64,000 nt of DNA from Rhodopirellula sp. P2 (GTDB taxonomy: Bacteria > Planctomycetota > Planctomycetia > Pirellulales > Pirellulaceae), in NCBI RefSeq assembly GCF_028768465.1, contig NZ_CP118225.1:3515001-3579000 (forward strand), given 5' to 3'. The translations under genes were made by a program, and so were the position numbers. The notes below the pieces were generated by a model. It was not told where the DNA came from and made no database searches. It saw only the letters and a program-made list of their open reading frames with translations. The first letter of the stretch is position 1. Each line of letters opens with the position of its first letter. Below are positions 9,170 through 17,615 of the stretch, piece after piece.

Positions 9170-10036
9170 TCAGTCGATCCACCGTTTGGTGAGATCACCG
9201 TAAGCATCGATGCGGCGATCACGAAGGAATGGCCAGTGGGTTCGGACGACGTCGATGTCGGCAAGCTGGCAGTCCGCGGAAACGATTTGGTCGCTGGCAC
9301 AATCGCCTTGTGAGAGGATCTCTCCCCGGGGCGACGCGATGAAGGACGAGCCCCAGAATTCGACTCGCCCTTCTATCCCGACACGATTGGGGGCTCCCAG
9401 GTAGATCCCGTTGGCGATCGCGTGGGCTCGCATCGCCGTCATCCAGGCATCGCGTTGGCCTTCGCCAAATTCTTCTTTCTCTTCATCGATCCAGCCGATC
9501 GCCGTCGGGTAAAGTAGGATCTCGGCGCCGGCCAGAGCAAACAATCGCGCGGCTTCTGGGAACCATTGATCCCAGCAGATTCCCACGCCCAGTTTGGCGA
9601 AGCGGGTGGGGATGACTTTGAATCCCAGGTCGCCGGGTATGAAATAGAACTTCTCGTAGTACAACGGGTCATCGGGGATGTGCATCTTTCGATACACGCC
9701 CGCGACGCTGCCGTCGGCATCGATCACAACGGCACTGTTGTGGTAAACGCCCGGTGCGCGACGTTCAAAGAGGGGAGCCACAATCACGACGCCCAGTCGT
9801 TCGGCCACGGGTTGCAGGGCTTGGGTCGTTGGCCCCGGAATTGACTCTGCCAAATCAAAGTTGCCGTGGTCTTCACTTTGACACGGGTAACATGTGGCAA
9901 ACAACTCTTGCAAACAGATCACCTGAGCACCGTCTGCGGCAGCCTTCTCAATCCATTCAATCGATGCTTCGATCGACTTGTCTTTCGACCCCGCATCACG
10001 CATCTGAATCAACGACAATTTGACCGAAGAACTCAT
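9170..10036 (-). CDS. aguB: Carbon-nitrogen hydrolase (N-carbamoylputrescine amidase-like)
   Basis: 288-residue nitrilase-superfamily amidase. The Glu-Lys-Cys triad is visible: Glu44 in ICLQELF, Lys in VYRKMHIPDD, and Cys in GVGICWDQWFPEAAR. The CWDQWFPE signature and length match the AguB branch that hydrolyses N-carbamoylputrescine to putrescine, CO2 and ammonia. No agmatine deiminase gene is nearby. Its ATG overlaps the ATG proposed for the divergent bioD gene, so the two genes have essentially no separate 5' leaders. Confidence 0.88.
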   Translation of the reverse strand: MSSSVKLSLIQMRDAGSKDKSIEASIEWIEKAAADGAQVICLQELFATCYPCQSEDHGNFDLAESIPGPTTQALQPVAERLGVVIVAPLFERRAPGVYHNSAVVIDADGSVAGVYRKMHIPDDPLYYEKFYFIPGDLGFKVIPTRFAKLGVGICWDQWFPEAARLFALAGAEILLYPTAIGWIDEEKEEFGEGQRDAWMTAMRAHAIANGIYLGAPNRVGIEGRVEFWGSSFIASPRGEILSQGDCASDQIVSADCQLADIDVVRTHWPFLRDRRIDAYGDLTKRWID

Positions 10037-10805
10037 GGCAAGTCTCTACTTTGTTACAGGAACCGGTACCGAGGTTGGCAAAACTTACTGCACTGCGAGG
10101 GCGGTGCAGCGCATGCGGGAATGCGGTCAGCGAGTGGGGATCTACAAGCCGGTGGCCAGTGGGTGCGAAGTGCGGGCTGACGGTGAACGGTATAGTGTCG
10201 ATGCGGAAACACTCTGGCAAGCGGCAGGGTGTCCCAAATCTTTGCACGCGGTTTGCCCGCAGCGGTTCGTTGCTCCGTTGTCGCCGCCTCGCTCGGCAGC
10301 TCAAGAAGGGTCCCGGGTCGACTCGCAGCAATTGCAGGACGGTTTGGCGATCTGGTGCCAAGGTGATTTCGATGTTGTCATGATTGAGGGCGCCGGTGGC
10401 CTGTTCAGCCCGATCTGTGACGATTGGCTGAACATCGATTTGGCGATCGAGATCAAACGTTGGGGGCAACGAGAGGGCCACTCATTTCATCTGTTGTTGG
10501 TTGCTCCGGATCAGCTCGGTGTGTTGCATCAAGTGATCTCCACTTCGCGGGCGGCTGAATCCGCAGGGTTGCCGATCGGGGGCCTGATTTTGAATCGTTT
10601 GGACGACACGGCGGATGCTTCGGCCCAAACCAACACGAAAGATCTGCTTCACTGGTGCGCGGTACCGCTGGTGGCGTCGGTGGAGCGATCTGGCGGTCCT
10701 TTGTGCGTGTTTTCCGGTGTCAAAACGACGGACGGCGGCGATGAAACGTCCCGTGAAACCGAAGCGAGTGTGGAATTTTTGGCTCAAACGTCGTTTCGGC
10801 GTTGA
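10035..10805 (+). CDS. bioD: ATP-dependent dethiobiotin synthetase BioD
   Basis: 256 residues from ATG at 10035; an in-frame TTG at 10020 would add five residues. It catalyses closure of the ureido ring of dethiobiotin from DAPA, CO2 and ATP. The P-loop GTGTEVGKTY is at residues 9-18, the substrate lysine region IYKPVASG follows, and MIEGAGGLFSP is the second nucleotide/substrate loop. LILNRLDD near 190 is also typical. No other bio genes are nearby. The start is chosen because the family begins a few residues before the P-loop. Confidence 0.92.
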   Translation: MASLYFVTGTGTEVGKTYCTARAVQRMRECGQRVGIYKPVASGCEVRADGERYSVDAETLWQAAGCPKSLHAVCPQRFVAPLSPPRSAAQEGSRVDSQQLQDGLAIWCQGDFDVVMIEGAGGLFSPICDDWLNIDLAIEIKRWGQREGHSFHLLLVAPDQLGVLHQVISTSRAAESAGLPIGGLILNRLDDTADASAQTNTKDLLHWCAVPLVASVERSGGPLCVFSGVKTTDGGDETSRETEASVEFLAQTSFRR

Positions 10806-11020
10806 CTTCCATTTGGTGCCACTGGTAACCCACTCTCACCGGCATGGGGATTCCTCACGCCCTCCCACCTTTTACCCATCCAAACTTAGGTTTCGTTGAC
10901 AAGAAATCGTTTGCGGGAATGATTTCTTCGCGGGTTCCAGCCTGCGGAAGCTCTGCACTCGTTGCGACGGTTACTGGGTCAATCGTCTCAGCGTTTTGCT
11001 TCTCAACGAAACTTAACTGC

Positions 11021-11053
11021 GCACCGGAGCGTCGTTTGTCGGCGCTCCGGTGC
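11021..11053 (+). promoter_or_regulatory. Perfect 11-bp hairpin in the leader of the LRR gene
   Basis: GCACCGGAGCG (11021-11031) pairs with CGCTCCGGTGC (11043-11053) around an 11-nt loop, ending 19 bp before the ATG at 11073. No T-run follows, so it is a leader structure rather than a terminator. A possible -35 box TTGACA lies near 10897, with only a weak -10. Confidence 0.5.
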
Positions 11054-11072
11054 CAGGATACAACTCTTCTTC

Positions 11073-12128
11073 ATGTCATCGATCAAACCATCGGACGACG
11101 ACCGAGAGGATAAAAGCGACTCGATCGCTGACTCGCCGCACAACGGCGAGGAAGACGAACTGGGCGATGTCGTTGGAGCCGACGACGAGGAACAGTCGGT
11201 CAAGCGAACCAGCCTGAAAGAGCGGCTGGCAGTGATCCTCACGCCCGTCAAACTCGGCATTGGAATCGCGGTGCTGGCGATGATCGTGCTCGGATGGTGG
11301 GCCACTCGTCCGATCGAGGCCCCCCAACCGCCGCCGAAGCCACCGGAGCCGGAAGAGCTTTTTGCTCAGCAGATCGAGCAGATTCTCAACGGGGTCTCCA
11401 CCCAATTGCACACGCCCTCGTACCCGATTGACGATTCCAGTTTGCTGCTCATTCCTTTCGAGGAATTGGAGACTGCCGCTGAGCAACGTCGCTCGGATCT
11501 GGTTGTGGATGAGAGCAGTCCGGCGACGGGCGATGTGAGTTCGCCGGAGTTCGCGCCTCTGCCACCTAGCAATCGGTTCGTTGGGGGAGGAGAGGCAGTC
11601 GGCGAACCACTGGTGACCGAACTTCCTAAGCTGGACACGGTCTTGATCGATGAGGGAGTGATCACGGACGAGGGCCTGAAGACGATCGCCAAGCTTCCCG
11701 AGCTTCGGCATTTGCGATTGCGGCTTTCGCCCATCACGGACGAGGGGCTGAAGCCGTTGCTTGAATGCGAAACGCTTTGGTTTCTCAATTTGCCGCACAG
11801 CAGGTTGACCGAAAAGGGAATTCGATCGTTGGCTGCCCTGCCCAAGCTGCGCCAGCTGAGGGTGGGATCCACGTTGCTAGGAAACGACTTGGGCCGAGCG
11901 TTGTTGGAAGTGGAGTCGCTGCGGGGGCTTCATCTGATCGGTGTTCCGCTCGGGGATGAAGGTTTGAAAGTGATTGTTGAGTTGCCGCATCTGGAATCGT
12001 TGTACCTGGACGATTCCGCGGTCACCGAGTCGGGGTGGGAGTGGTTGTTTCTAAACCACCCTCAACTACACGTGCACATCAACCAGCGGCATCACGACCG
12101 AGATCCACACCATCACAAGCATGAGTGA
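11073..12128 (+). CDS. Membrane-anchored leucine-rich-repeat protein
   Basis: 351 residues from ATG at 11073. An acidic, charged N-terminal tail (about 60 residues) precedes one transmembrane helix (LGIGIAVLAMIVLGWWA) and a proline-rich stalk. About five leucine-rich repeats of the LxxLxLxxxxITDEGLKPL type follow (residues about 215-330). The C-terminus is His-rich (HHDRDPHHHKHE). This LRR subtype is common in planctomycetes and usually mediates protein contact; no partner is evident. The upstream open frame from 10962 is discarded because it precedes the hairpin leader and has no conserved content. Confidence 0.8.
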   Translation: MSSIKPSDDDREDKSDSIADSPHNGEEDELGDVVGADDEEQSVKRTSLKERLAVILTPVKLGIGIAVLAMIVLGWWATRPIEAPQPPPKPPEPEELFAQQIEQILNGVSTQLHTPSYPIDDSSLLLIPFEELETAAEQRRSDLVVDESSPATGDVSSPEFAPLPPSNRFVGGGEAVGEPLVTELPKLDTVLIDEGVITDEGLKTIAKLPELRHLRLRLSPITDEGLKPLLECETLWFLNLPHSRLTEKGIRSLAALPKLRQLRVGSTLLGNDLGRALLEVESLRGLHLIGVPLGDEGLKVIVELPHLESLYLDDSAVTESGWEWLFLNHPQLHVHINQRHHDRDPHHHKHE

Positions 12129-12168
12129 TGGTGCCGGGGCGGCGTTGTGATTTGCCTGCTGCTTCCAT

Positions 12169-13407
12169 TCAGGCGTTGCCCGAATCGGACTCGCTGGCTT
12201 CCGGCTGAGGTGACCCTTCGCACTCGACGAATTCAAGCGGTTGTTGTTCGCTTGTGTCCGCGACTCGGATGGCGAGTTCGCCCCGCAGAATTTTGCGAAA
12301 GGCGGTTCCGACGATGTCACCGCGCCAGCCTTTGAGCAGCGACGGGGTGGGCGTGCCACGCCGCGGGTCCAGTTCGTAGGAGAGCAGTTCTTTGACATCA
12401 TCGGAATTCCCGACGATGGCGGGCGCCAATTTTTGTTGTCGACTGATGCAAGCAATCGACGTGGAAAGGAATTGGCTCAACATCGGCGAAGCGCTTCGCG
12501 AACGGCCGCGATTGCGACGCGGCAGTTGCTCGTCTGGAACTTCCAGGGCAGCAGCAATGGCGTCACCGATTTCTTCGTACTGGTCGTTGTAACCGCGGCG
12601 TTCCATCCCGCGAATGTTGCGGATTTTCTTGACGTCTGGTGAGCCGCGTTTCGCGAGTTCCACCATCAGGTCGTCTCGCATCACCCGCCGGGGCAATCGA
12701 TCTTTGCTGCGGGCGATCTCTTCACGCCAGCGCCAAAGGTGACGGATGATCTCGAGCTGGCGAGGTTTCAGGCCTGAACTTCCGCTGACGCGTTGCCAGT
12801 TCTCGCTTTCTTCCGCGTCGATGACTTTGTTTTGAAGGCGTTCCGTTTCTTCGTCCAGCCAGGCGACTCGATCCAGAGCTTTGACATCCGCGATCAATTT
12901 GGTGTGCATTTCTGCCAGTGTGGTCACGTCGTGCAACGCGTAGGTCAGCTGGTCTTTTGTCAGCGGACGGTGCCGCCAATTGGTTCGTGTTTCGCCCTTG
13001 GGGAGGGTTTGCCCCACCAGCTTCTGAACCAGCGTTGCGAGCGAAGCGGGGTACTCAATGCCGACAAACCCAGCGGCCAGTTGAGTGTCAAACAATCCCG
13101 CGATTGGACGGCCGGCGAATCGATAAGCAAACCGAATCTCTTCGCGAGCGGCGTGAGCAATCACGACTCGTTTGCCTGGTTCGACGGTGTCGTCGGTCAG
13201 GATGTCCCAGAATGGCTTGGTGTCGCCAACGGTGTAGGGATCGATCACCGCCAGGTGTTTGCCTGCCGCAACCTGGAGCAAGCAAAGCTCGGGGCGATAG
13301 CAGTCTTCAGAGACAAATTCGGTGTCGAAGCCGATCACGGGTTCGTCCGCAATGGCCTCGCAAAAGTCACTGAACTGCGAAGGCGTTTCGATGGAGTCGT
13401 AGTTCAC
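12169..13407 (-). CDS. rnd: Ribonuclease D (DEDDy exonuclease with HRDC domain)
   Basis: 412 residues from a GTG at 13407; a TTG at 13467 gives 432. This 3'-5' exoribonuclease is involved in tRNA 3' maturation. Exo motifs are present: Exo I IGFDTEF, Exo II with AHAAREEIRF, and Exo III YALHDVTTL with the catalytic Tyr. An HRDC-like helical domain follows (RHLWRWREEIARSKDRLPRRVMRDD). The C-terminal 80 residues are Arg/Ser-rich then acidic and are not clearly part of the fold. It is convergent with the LRR gene (40-bp gap) and divergent from the MfnB-like gene. Confidence 0.88.
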   Translation of the reverse strand: MNYDSIETPSQFSDFCEAIADEPVIGFDTEFVSEDCYRPELCLLQVAAGKHLAVIDPYTVGDTKPFWDILTDDTVEPGKRVVIAHAAREEIRFAYRFAGRPIAGLFDTQLAAGFVGIEYPASLATLVQKLVGQTLPKGETRTNWRHRPLTKDQLTYALHDVTTLAEMHTKLIADVKALDRVAWLDEETERLQNKVIDAEESENWQRVSGSSGLKPRQLEIIRHLWRWREEIARSKDRLPRRVMRDDLMVELAKRGSPDVKKIRNIRGMERRGYNDQYEEIGDAIAAALEVPDEQLPRRNRGRSRSASPMLSQFLSTSIACISRQQKLAPAIVGNSDDVKELLSYELDPRRGTPTPSLLKGWRGDIVGTAFRKILRGELAIRVADTSEQQPLEFVECEGSPQPEASESDSGNA

Positions 13408-13558
13408 CGCGGCAGATCCGGTGTCTTGTTGGGTGACATTGATTTCACGTAAGTTGCATCCCTGCAACGCTGATTGGATGAAGACTGTAACTTGCCGACC
13501 GCTTCGGGTCGATCCGATGGAACGGCAACCTGGATCAGAATGCCCCGGAGAAAATCAA

Positions 13559-14377
13559 ATGGAGCCGTTGTCACCCCGCCAGCGATTGGTGTCCGATTGC
13601 TGCGAAGCCCTGCTTCCCGAGTCCAGCGAAGCTGAATTGCTGGTCAGTGTGCGGGATTTGCACGAGGCTCAGCTGGTCATCTCCAGTGGGGTTCGGATTG
13701 TGGACTTCAAGGAACCCTCGCGGGGTGCCCTGGCGGCTTGCGATCCCAGCGTTTGGCGAGCCGCTGCCACGCACTTGGCTGCGTCTCTTCGGGTTGGCGG
13801 GGGCGGCGTTCAGCTGTCGGCGGCATTGGGGGAATCCGACACCGGGCAGGAATTGGCAAGGCAAGTTCCCAGTGAGTTCTCTTTCGCGAAAGTCGGCCCC
13901 AGCGGGTGCCAGACCGCCCAAAAACTGGCTTCGGTTTGGGAGGCGATTGGTTTGCCACAATCGGTGGAATTGGTGCCGGTTGCCTACGCGGATCATGTCG
14001 CGGCGGAAACGATCTGTCCGGAACAGGTCTTGGGTTTGGTGATCGACTCGGGCCGGCGGCGGATGCTGGTGGACACGTTCGTGAAGGATGGTCGAACGTT
14101 GACGGATCATCTTTCCGCGGGAGAGTTGCGATCGTTGCTGGAGACGGCCGCGAACGCGGGCGTTTGGATGGCGCTCGCAGGGTCGATTCGGCTTCCTGAA
14201 AAACGGTCGCTGGTTGCAGAGGGCGTGCGTCCCGATTGCTGGGGTGTTCGCGGCGACGTTTGCGATCATCGTGATCGGGCCGCTCGGTTGGATGCCAACA
14301 GAGTCACCGCTTGGCGGGATTCATGCGGCCTGCCCTGCGTTTCGGGGGTTCAGGTTGGTCACCCCGGGAATGCGTGA
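13559..14377 (+). CDS. (5-formylfuran-3-yl)methyl phosphate synthase-like protein (MfnB/DUF556)
   Basis: 272 residues from ATG at 13559, preceded by GGAG; the longer frame to 13421 overlaps the RNase D leader and is unconserved. The N-terminus LLVSVRDLHEAQLVISSGVRIVDFKEPSRGALAA matches MfnB, whose lysine in the DxKxPxxGxLGA motif forms the Schiff base; a second lysine lies in FAKVGPSG. In archaea MfnB makes the furan precursor of methanofuran. Planctomycetes carry H4MPT-type C1 genes and MfnB homologues, so a role in a methanofuran-like cofactor is inferred. No other C1 gene is in this window. Confidence 0.78.
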   Translation: MEPLSPRQRLVSDCCEALLPESSEAELLVSVRDLHEAQLVISSGVRIVDFKEPSRGALAACDPSVWRAAATHLAASLRVGGGGVQLSAALGESDTGQELARQVPSEFSFAKVGPSGCQTAQKLASVWEAIGLPQSVELVPVAYADHVAAETICPEQVLGLVIDSGRRRMLVDTFVKDGRTLTDHLSAGELRSLLETAANAGVWMALAGSIRLPEKRSLVAEGVRPDCWGVRGDVCDHRDRAARLDANRVTAWRDSCGLPCVSGVQVGHPGNA

Positions 14378-14450
14378 GCTTTCGGCTCCGCCCGTTTTCT
14401 GGATTTCCCTGCTCGCAAGCTTCGCTGCCTCGAAGACCTCCGCAGCGCAA

Positions 14451-14485
14451 AAAAAACGCCCGGCCGCTGTTGGCGACCGGGCGTT
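14451..14485 (-). terminator. Intrinsic terminator of the trigger factor gene
   Basis: The arms AACGCCCGG and CCGGGCGTT form a GC-rich stem. Read on the minus strand it is followed by an uninterrupted T-run (the A-run at 14449-14456), 27 bp after the tig stop. Confidence 0.85.
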
Positions 14486-14511
14486 GATTCGATTGGGAAT
14501 CAGACTCAGGA

Positions 14512-16032
14512 TCAGTCCTTGTCTTTTTCCTGCTTGTCTTCGGCTTCCGCACCCTTGGGGGTGTTGTCGTCGTACTTGGCTGCTGGGATCGCTTCGTGAT
14601 CCTTGGTCGGCAGCACTTCGTGGTCGACGGCGAACTCTTCGTTCTTTTCTTCGGCTTCTTTTTCGACAGGTTCCTCAACAACCGTTGCCGCTTCGGTGAT
14701 CATTTCGATGACCTTGCGTTCGACGATTTGGTTGCGAAGGGCATCCATTTGACCGGTTTTTTCCAATCGAGCACGCACGCGACGTGGTGAGGAATCGCTT
14801 TGTTCGGCGATCAACTGGATTTCGGTTTCGTACTCTTGAGGCTCGGCGTCGACTTTTTCTTCGTCGGCGATTTGCTCCAGGATGAAGTGTTCACGCAACG
14901 AGGCTTCGGTGCCTTGTTGCATGTTTTGCTTGCTGGCGTTGACGAAGCGACGGATCATGTCGTCGTCGAAACCGCTGCGACGGAACTCGAGCACTTTGCG
15001 ATCAAGTTCGCGCTTCATTTGGCGACGGACCAAGGTGGGTGGCAATTCGAAGTCAGCTGAATCCAGCAGTTTTTCGATGATGCTGCCACGCATCGCTTGT
15101 TCGGTGCGGAAGTTGGCTTGTCGTTCGAGCGACGAGCGAACGAAATCGCGAAGTTCGGATTCAGTTTCGAATTCGCCCAATTCGTCCAAGAACTCAGCGG
15201 TCAATTCGGGCAGTTGTTCTTTCAAGACTTCGACGACCGTGAAGGTGGCGTCGATTTCTTTGCCCTGCATTTCTTCGTTGGGGTGCCCTTCGCCGAGTTT
15301 GACCTTGGTGGTCAGGGAGTCGCCTTCTTTGCAGTCCTTCATCAGTTCGCCGAAGTTTTCGCAAACTGCATCGGAGAGGCTGAGGCGATTGGCCAAGGTG
15401 ACGCGTTCTTCCTCCATTTCAGAGATGACTTTGTCGCCGTCTTTGAATTTCGCCGTGATCAGCAAGCGGTCGCCCAATTCGGCGGGCGCGTCGCTGGCTT
15501 CCAGGGAAGCGTAACGAGAGAGAACGCGTTGGAGAGCAGCGTCGACGTCTTCTTCGGAGATCGTTTCGACGGGCTTTTTCAGTTCCAGTTTCTTCCAATC
15601 CGGCGTGCCGAATTCGGGACGAACTTCGATACTGAATTGGTACTTGAATTCACCTTTTTCTGGCAATTCAATCGACTCGTAATCGAAATCGGGTTCACCG
15701 ATCGCCGAAAATTCGGCTTCTTCGGTGACTTTGGCCAAGCTGTCCATCAACAGCGAGCCTTTGACGCGATCTTCGATTCGGTCCTTGAATTGCTTTTCAA
15801 CCAATTTGCGTGGCGCGCGGCCGGCACGGAACCCGGGAACCTGAGCTTCAGGAACGAGTTCGTCGTACGCGTCCTTCATGTAGCGATCCACTTCGCCACG
15901 AGGGATGGTGACAATGACCTCCCGCAAACAGGCATGAGGTTTGGTAACCTCCATGTTCAACTGCAGCGGGTCTTTGACGGGAGCAGCCGCGTCTTCGGCG
16001 GGCGTGGAATCGGTGTCGAAAGACGTGGACAT
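14512..16032 (-). CDS. tig: Trigger factor, ribosome-associated chaperone
   Basis: 506 residues, slightly longer than E. coli Tig (432). The ribosome-binding N-domain carries FRAGRAPRKLVEKQF, equivalent to the GFRxGKxP ribosome-docking signature. The middle region fits a degenerate FKBP-like PPIase domain (ELGDRLLITAKFKDGDKV). The C-domain is a long charged helical region (ERQANFRTEQAMRGSIIEKLL, PPTLVRRQMKREL). A 60-residue Glu/Lys-rich C-terminal tail is an extension. The gene is monocistronic with its own terminator. Confidence 0.93.
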   Translation of the reverse strand: MSTSFDTDSTPAEDAAAPVKDPLQLNMEVTKPHACLREVIVTIPRGEVDRYMKDAYDELVPEAQVPGFRAGRAPRKLVEKQFKDRIEDRVKGSLLMDSLAKVTEEAEFSAIGEPDFDYESIELPEKGEFKYQFSIEVRPEFGTPDWKKLELKKPVETISEEDVDAALQRVLSRYASLEASDAPAELGDRLLITAKFKDGDKVISEMEEERVTLANRLSLSDAVCENFGELMKDCKEGDSLTTKVKLGEGHPNEEMQGKEIDATFTVVEVLKEQLPELTAEFLDELGEFETESELRDFVRSSLERQANFRTEQAMRGSIIEKLLDSADFELPPTLVRRQMKRELDRKVLEFRRSGFDDDMIRRFVNASKQNMQQGTEASLREHFILEQIADEEKVDAEPQEYETEIQLIAEQSDSSPRRVRARLEKTGQMDALRNQIVERKVIEMITEAATVVEEPVEKEAEEKNEEFAVDHEVLPTKDHEAIPAAKYDDNTPKGAEAEDKQEKDKD

Positions 16033-16236
16033 CCTGATTTTGAACCTTGTGTTAGAAGAATGAATCGATCGAACCGGAGTTGGCTACCGAACATTCAGAA
16101 AGCGAAATCGAAAAGGCCGGGGTGATCGGACGCTTCGACCGGGGGGCACCTGCTTCAGGGGCCGTTTCATGCAGCGGCAAAGTGTAGTGTTTTCCGGCGA
16201 TGATCGACAAGCGGTTAAAAAACCTTTCAAGTCGAC

Positions 16237-16264
16237 TTGCGACAAATCCGATGGTTCTTATACT
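16237..16264 (+). promoter_or_regulatory. Sigma70-type promoter of tRNA-Gly
   Basis: TTGCGA at 16237-16242 and TATACT at 16259-16264 are separated by 16 bp, ending 20 bp before the mature tRNA 5' end. This matches a housekeeping promoter well and fits its position. Confidence 0.65.
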
Positions 16265-16284
16265 GTGGCCCACACAACTGAAAC

Positions 16285-16357
16285 GCGGCTGTAGCTCAGT
16301 TGGCAGAGCATCACGTTGCCAACGTGATTGTCGTCGGTTCGAATCCGATCAGCCGCT
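16285..16357 (+). tRNA. tRNA-Gly (anticodon GCC)
   Basis: The 73-nt sequence folds as a full cloverleaf. The acceptor stem GCGGCTG pairs with CAGCCGC, the D-arm is GCTC...GAGC, the anticodon stem TCACG/CGTGA holds loop TTGCCAA, and the T-arm contains GGTTCGAATCC. The discriminator is T, as usual for tRNA-Gly. The CCA end is not encoded. A terminator follows within 10 bp. Confidence 0.96.
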
Positions 16358-16361
16358 CTTC

Positions 16362-16399
16362 AAACCACGCCTGGATCAAAACAGGCGTGGTTTTTTTTT
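16362..16399 (+). terminator. Intrinsic terminator after tRNA-Gly
   Basis: AAACCACGCCTG pairs with CAGGCGTGGTTT around a short loop and is followed by a run of T residues, directly after the tRNA 3' end. Confidence 0.9.
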
Positions 16400-16563
16400 G
16401 TCCCTTGGGTGTGGTTTTTTTGCCCCGCAAAAGGGCGATTTTTTCATCCCCACCGGGTCGGAGCCTTGTTTGCGAGTTGCCGTTGATGCGGAATCGCTGG
16501 TACGCTTCTGCCTTCTTTGAATGATCCACGTCAGTTTTCATTAGCCTCTTCGCCGAGTCGAAC

Positions 16564-17574
16564 GTGCCCCACGCCCAGATTGGTCCCATCTCGGTGCATC
16601 TTCCGGAACATGTGGAAGACAATGCGACGCTGAAGGAACAGTTCCCCTCCTGGGATCTCGATTTGATCGCGGAGAAAACGGGGATCCATCAGCGGCACAT
16701 CGCCCAGCCAGGCGAAACTTCTGCCGACCTCGCGGTGCAGGCCTGCGAGCAATTGTTCGAACGTGAAAATTTGGATCGCTCGACGATTGATTTTGTGCTG
16801 CTCTGCACGCAAACCCCCGATTACCCGCTGCCGACCACTGCTTGTTTGTTGCAGGACCGCCTGGGACTGCGAACACAGTGCGGGGCAATCGATTTCAACC
16901 TTGGTTGCAGCGGTTTCGTTTACGGCACGGCGATGGCCGATGGGTTGATCCGCACCGGCGTCGCCAAAAAAATCTTGCTGGTGACGGCGGAAACGTACAG
17001 CAAATACATCGATGCCAATGACCGCAGTCTGCGAACCATTTTCGGGGACGCGGCCGCTGCGACCCTGATCACCGCCGAAGAGGAGCCCTCTTTGTGGGGG
17101 TATCAGTTCGGCAGTGATGGCAGCGGTGCTGACATGCTGATTGTCGGCAACGGCGGTGGCCGGCCCGCGGAAGACGCGATTCCGCCTCGGCACCGCAAAC
17201 GCTGGAAAAGTCGCCTCTACATGGATGGCCCCAGCCTGATCAATTTCACCGTGGATGCGATCCCGCGTTTGGTGGATGAAATCCTGGAAGAAAACAATTT
17301 GTCCGATGACCAAATCGGTCACTATTTGTTTCACCAGGCCACCTGGAAGATGCTGGATCAACTCCGGAAGCGGATGGACATCGCTCCCGAGCGATTGCCG
17401 ATCGATTTGGCGGATGTGGGGAATACAGTCTCCTGCACCCTGCCGATTCTGATCGACCGCATGCGAGGGCGTGACGAGTTGGGTCAGGGCTCCACCAACG
17501 TCTTGGTTGGCTTCGGCGTGGGGTTGTCGTGGGGCGGATGTCTGTGGCGTGATCAGTTCCGAGACCAATCCTAA
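16564..17574 (+). CDS. 3-oxoacyl-ACP synthase III (FabH-like)
   Basis: 336 residues, thiolase fold. The catalytic triad is recognisable: Cys in FNLGCSGFVYG (about residue 119), His in LFHQAT, and Asn in DVGNTVSCT. The FGDAAAATLI segment is also family-typical. KAS III starts fatty-acid synthesis by condensing acetyl-CoA with malonyl-ACP. The HQAT (instead of HQAN) and SCT variations and the isolated location leave open a specialised beta-ketoacyl synthase. The start is GTG at 16564, which gives the usual N-terminal length. yqgE follows after about 40 bp. Confidence 0.85.
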   Translation: MPHAQIGPISVHLPEHVEDNATLKEQFPSWDLDLIAEKTGIHQRHIAQPGETSADLAVQACEQLFERENLDRSTIDFVLLCTQTPDYPLPTTACLLQDRLGLRTQCGAIDFNLGCSGFVYGTAMADGLIRTGVAKKILLVTAETYSKYIDANDRSLRTIFGDAAAATLITAEEEPSLWGYQFGSDGSGADMLIVGNGGGRPAEDAIPPRHRKRWKSRLYMDGPSLINFTVDAIPRLVDEILEENNLSDDQIGHYLFHQATWKMLDQLRKRMDIAPERLPIDLADVGNTVSCTLPILIDRMRGRDELGQGSTNVLVGFGVGLSWGGCLWRDQFRDQS

Positions 17575-17615
17575 ATTTACGCACGCCGTTGCCGGTTCAC
17601 GAACCCGGGGTTGAG

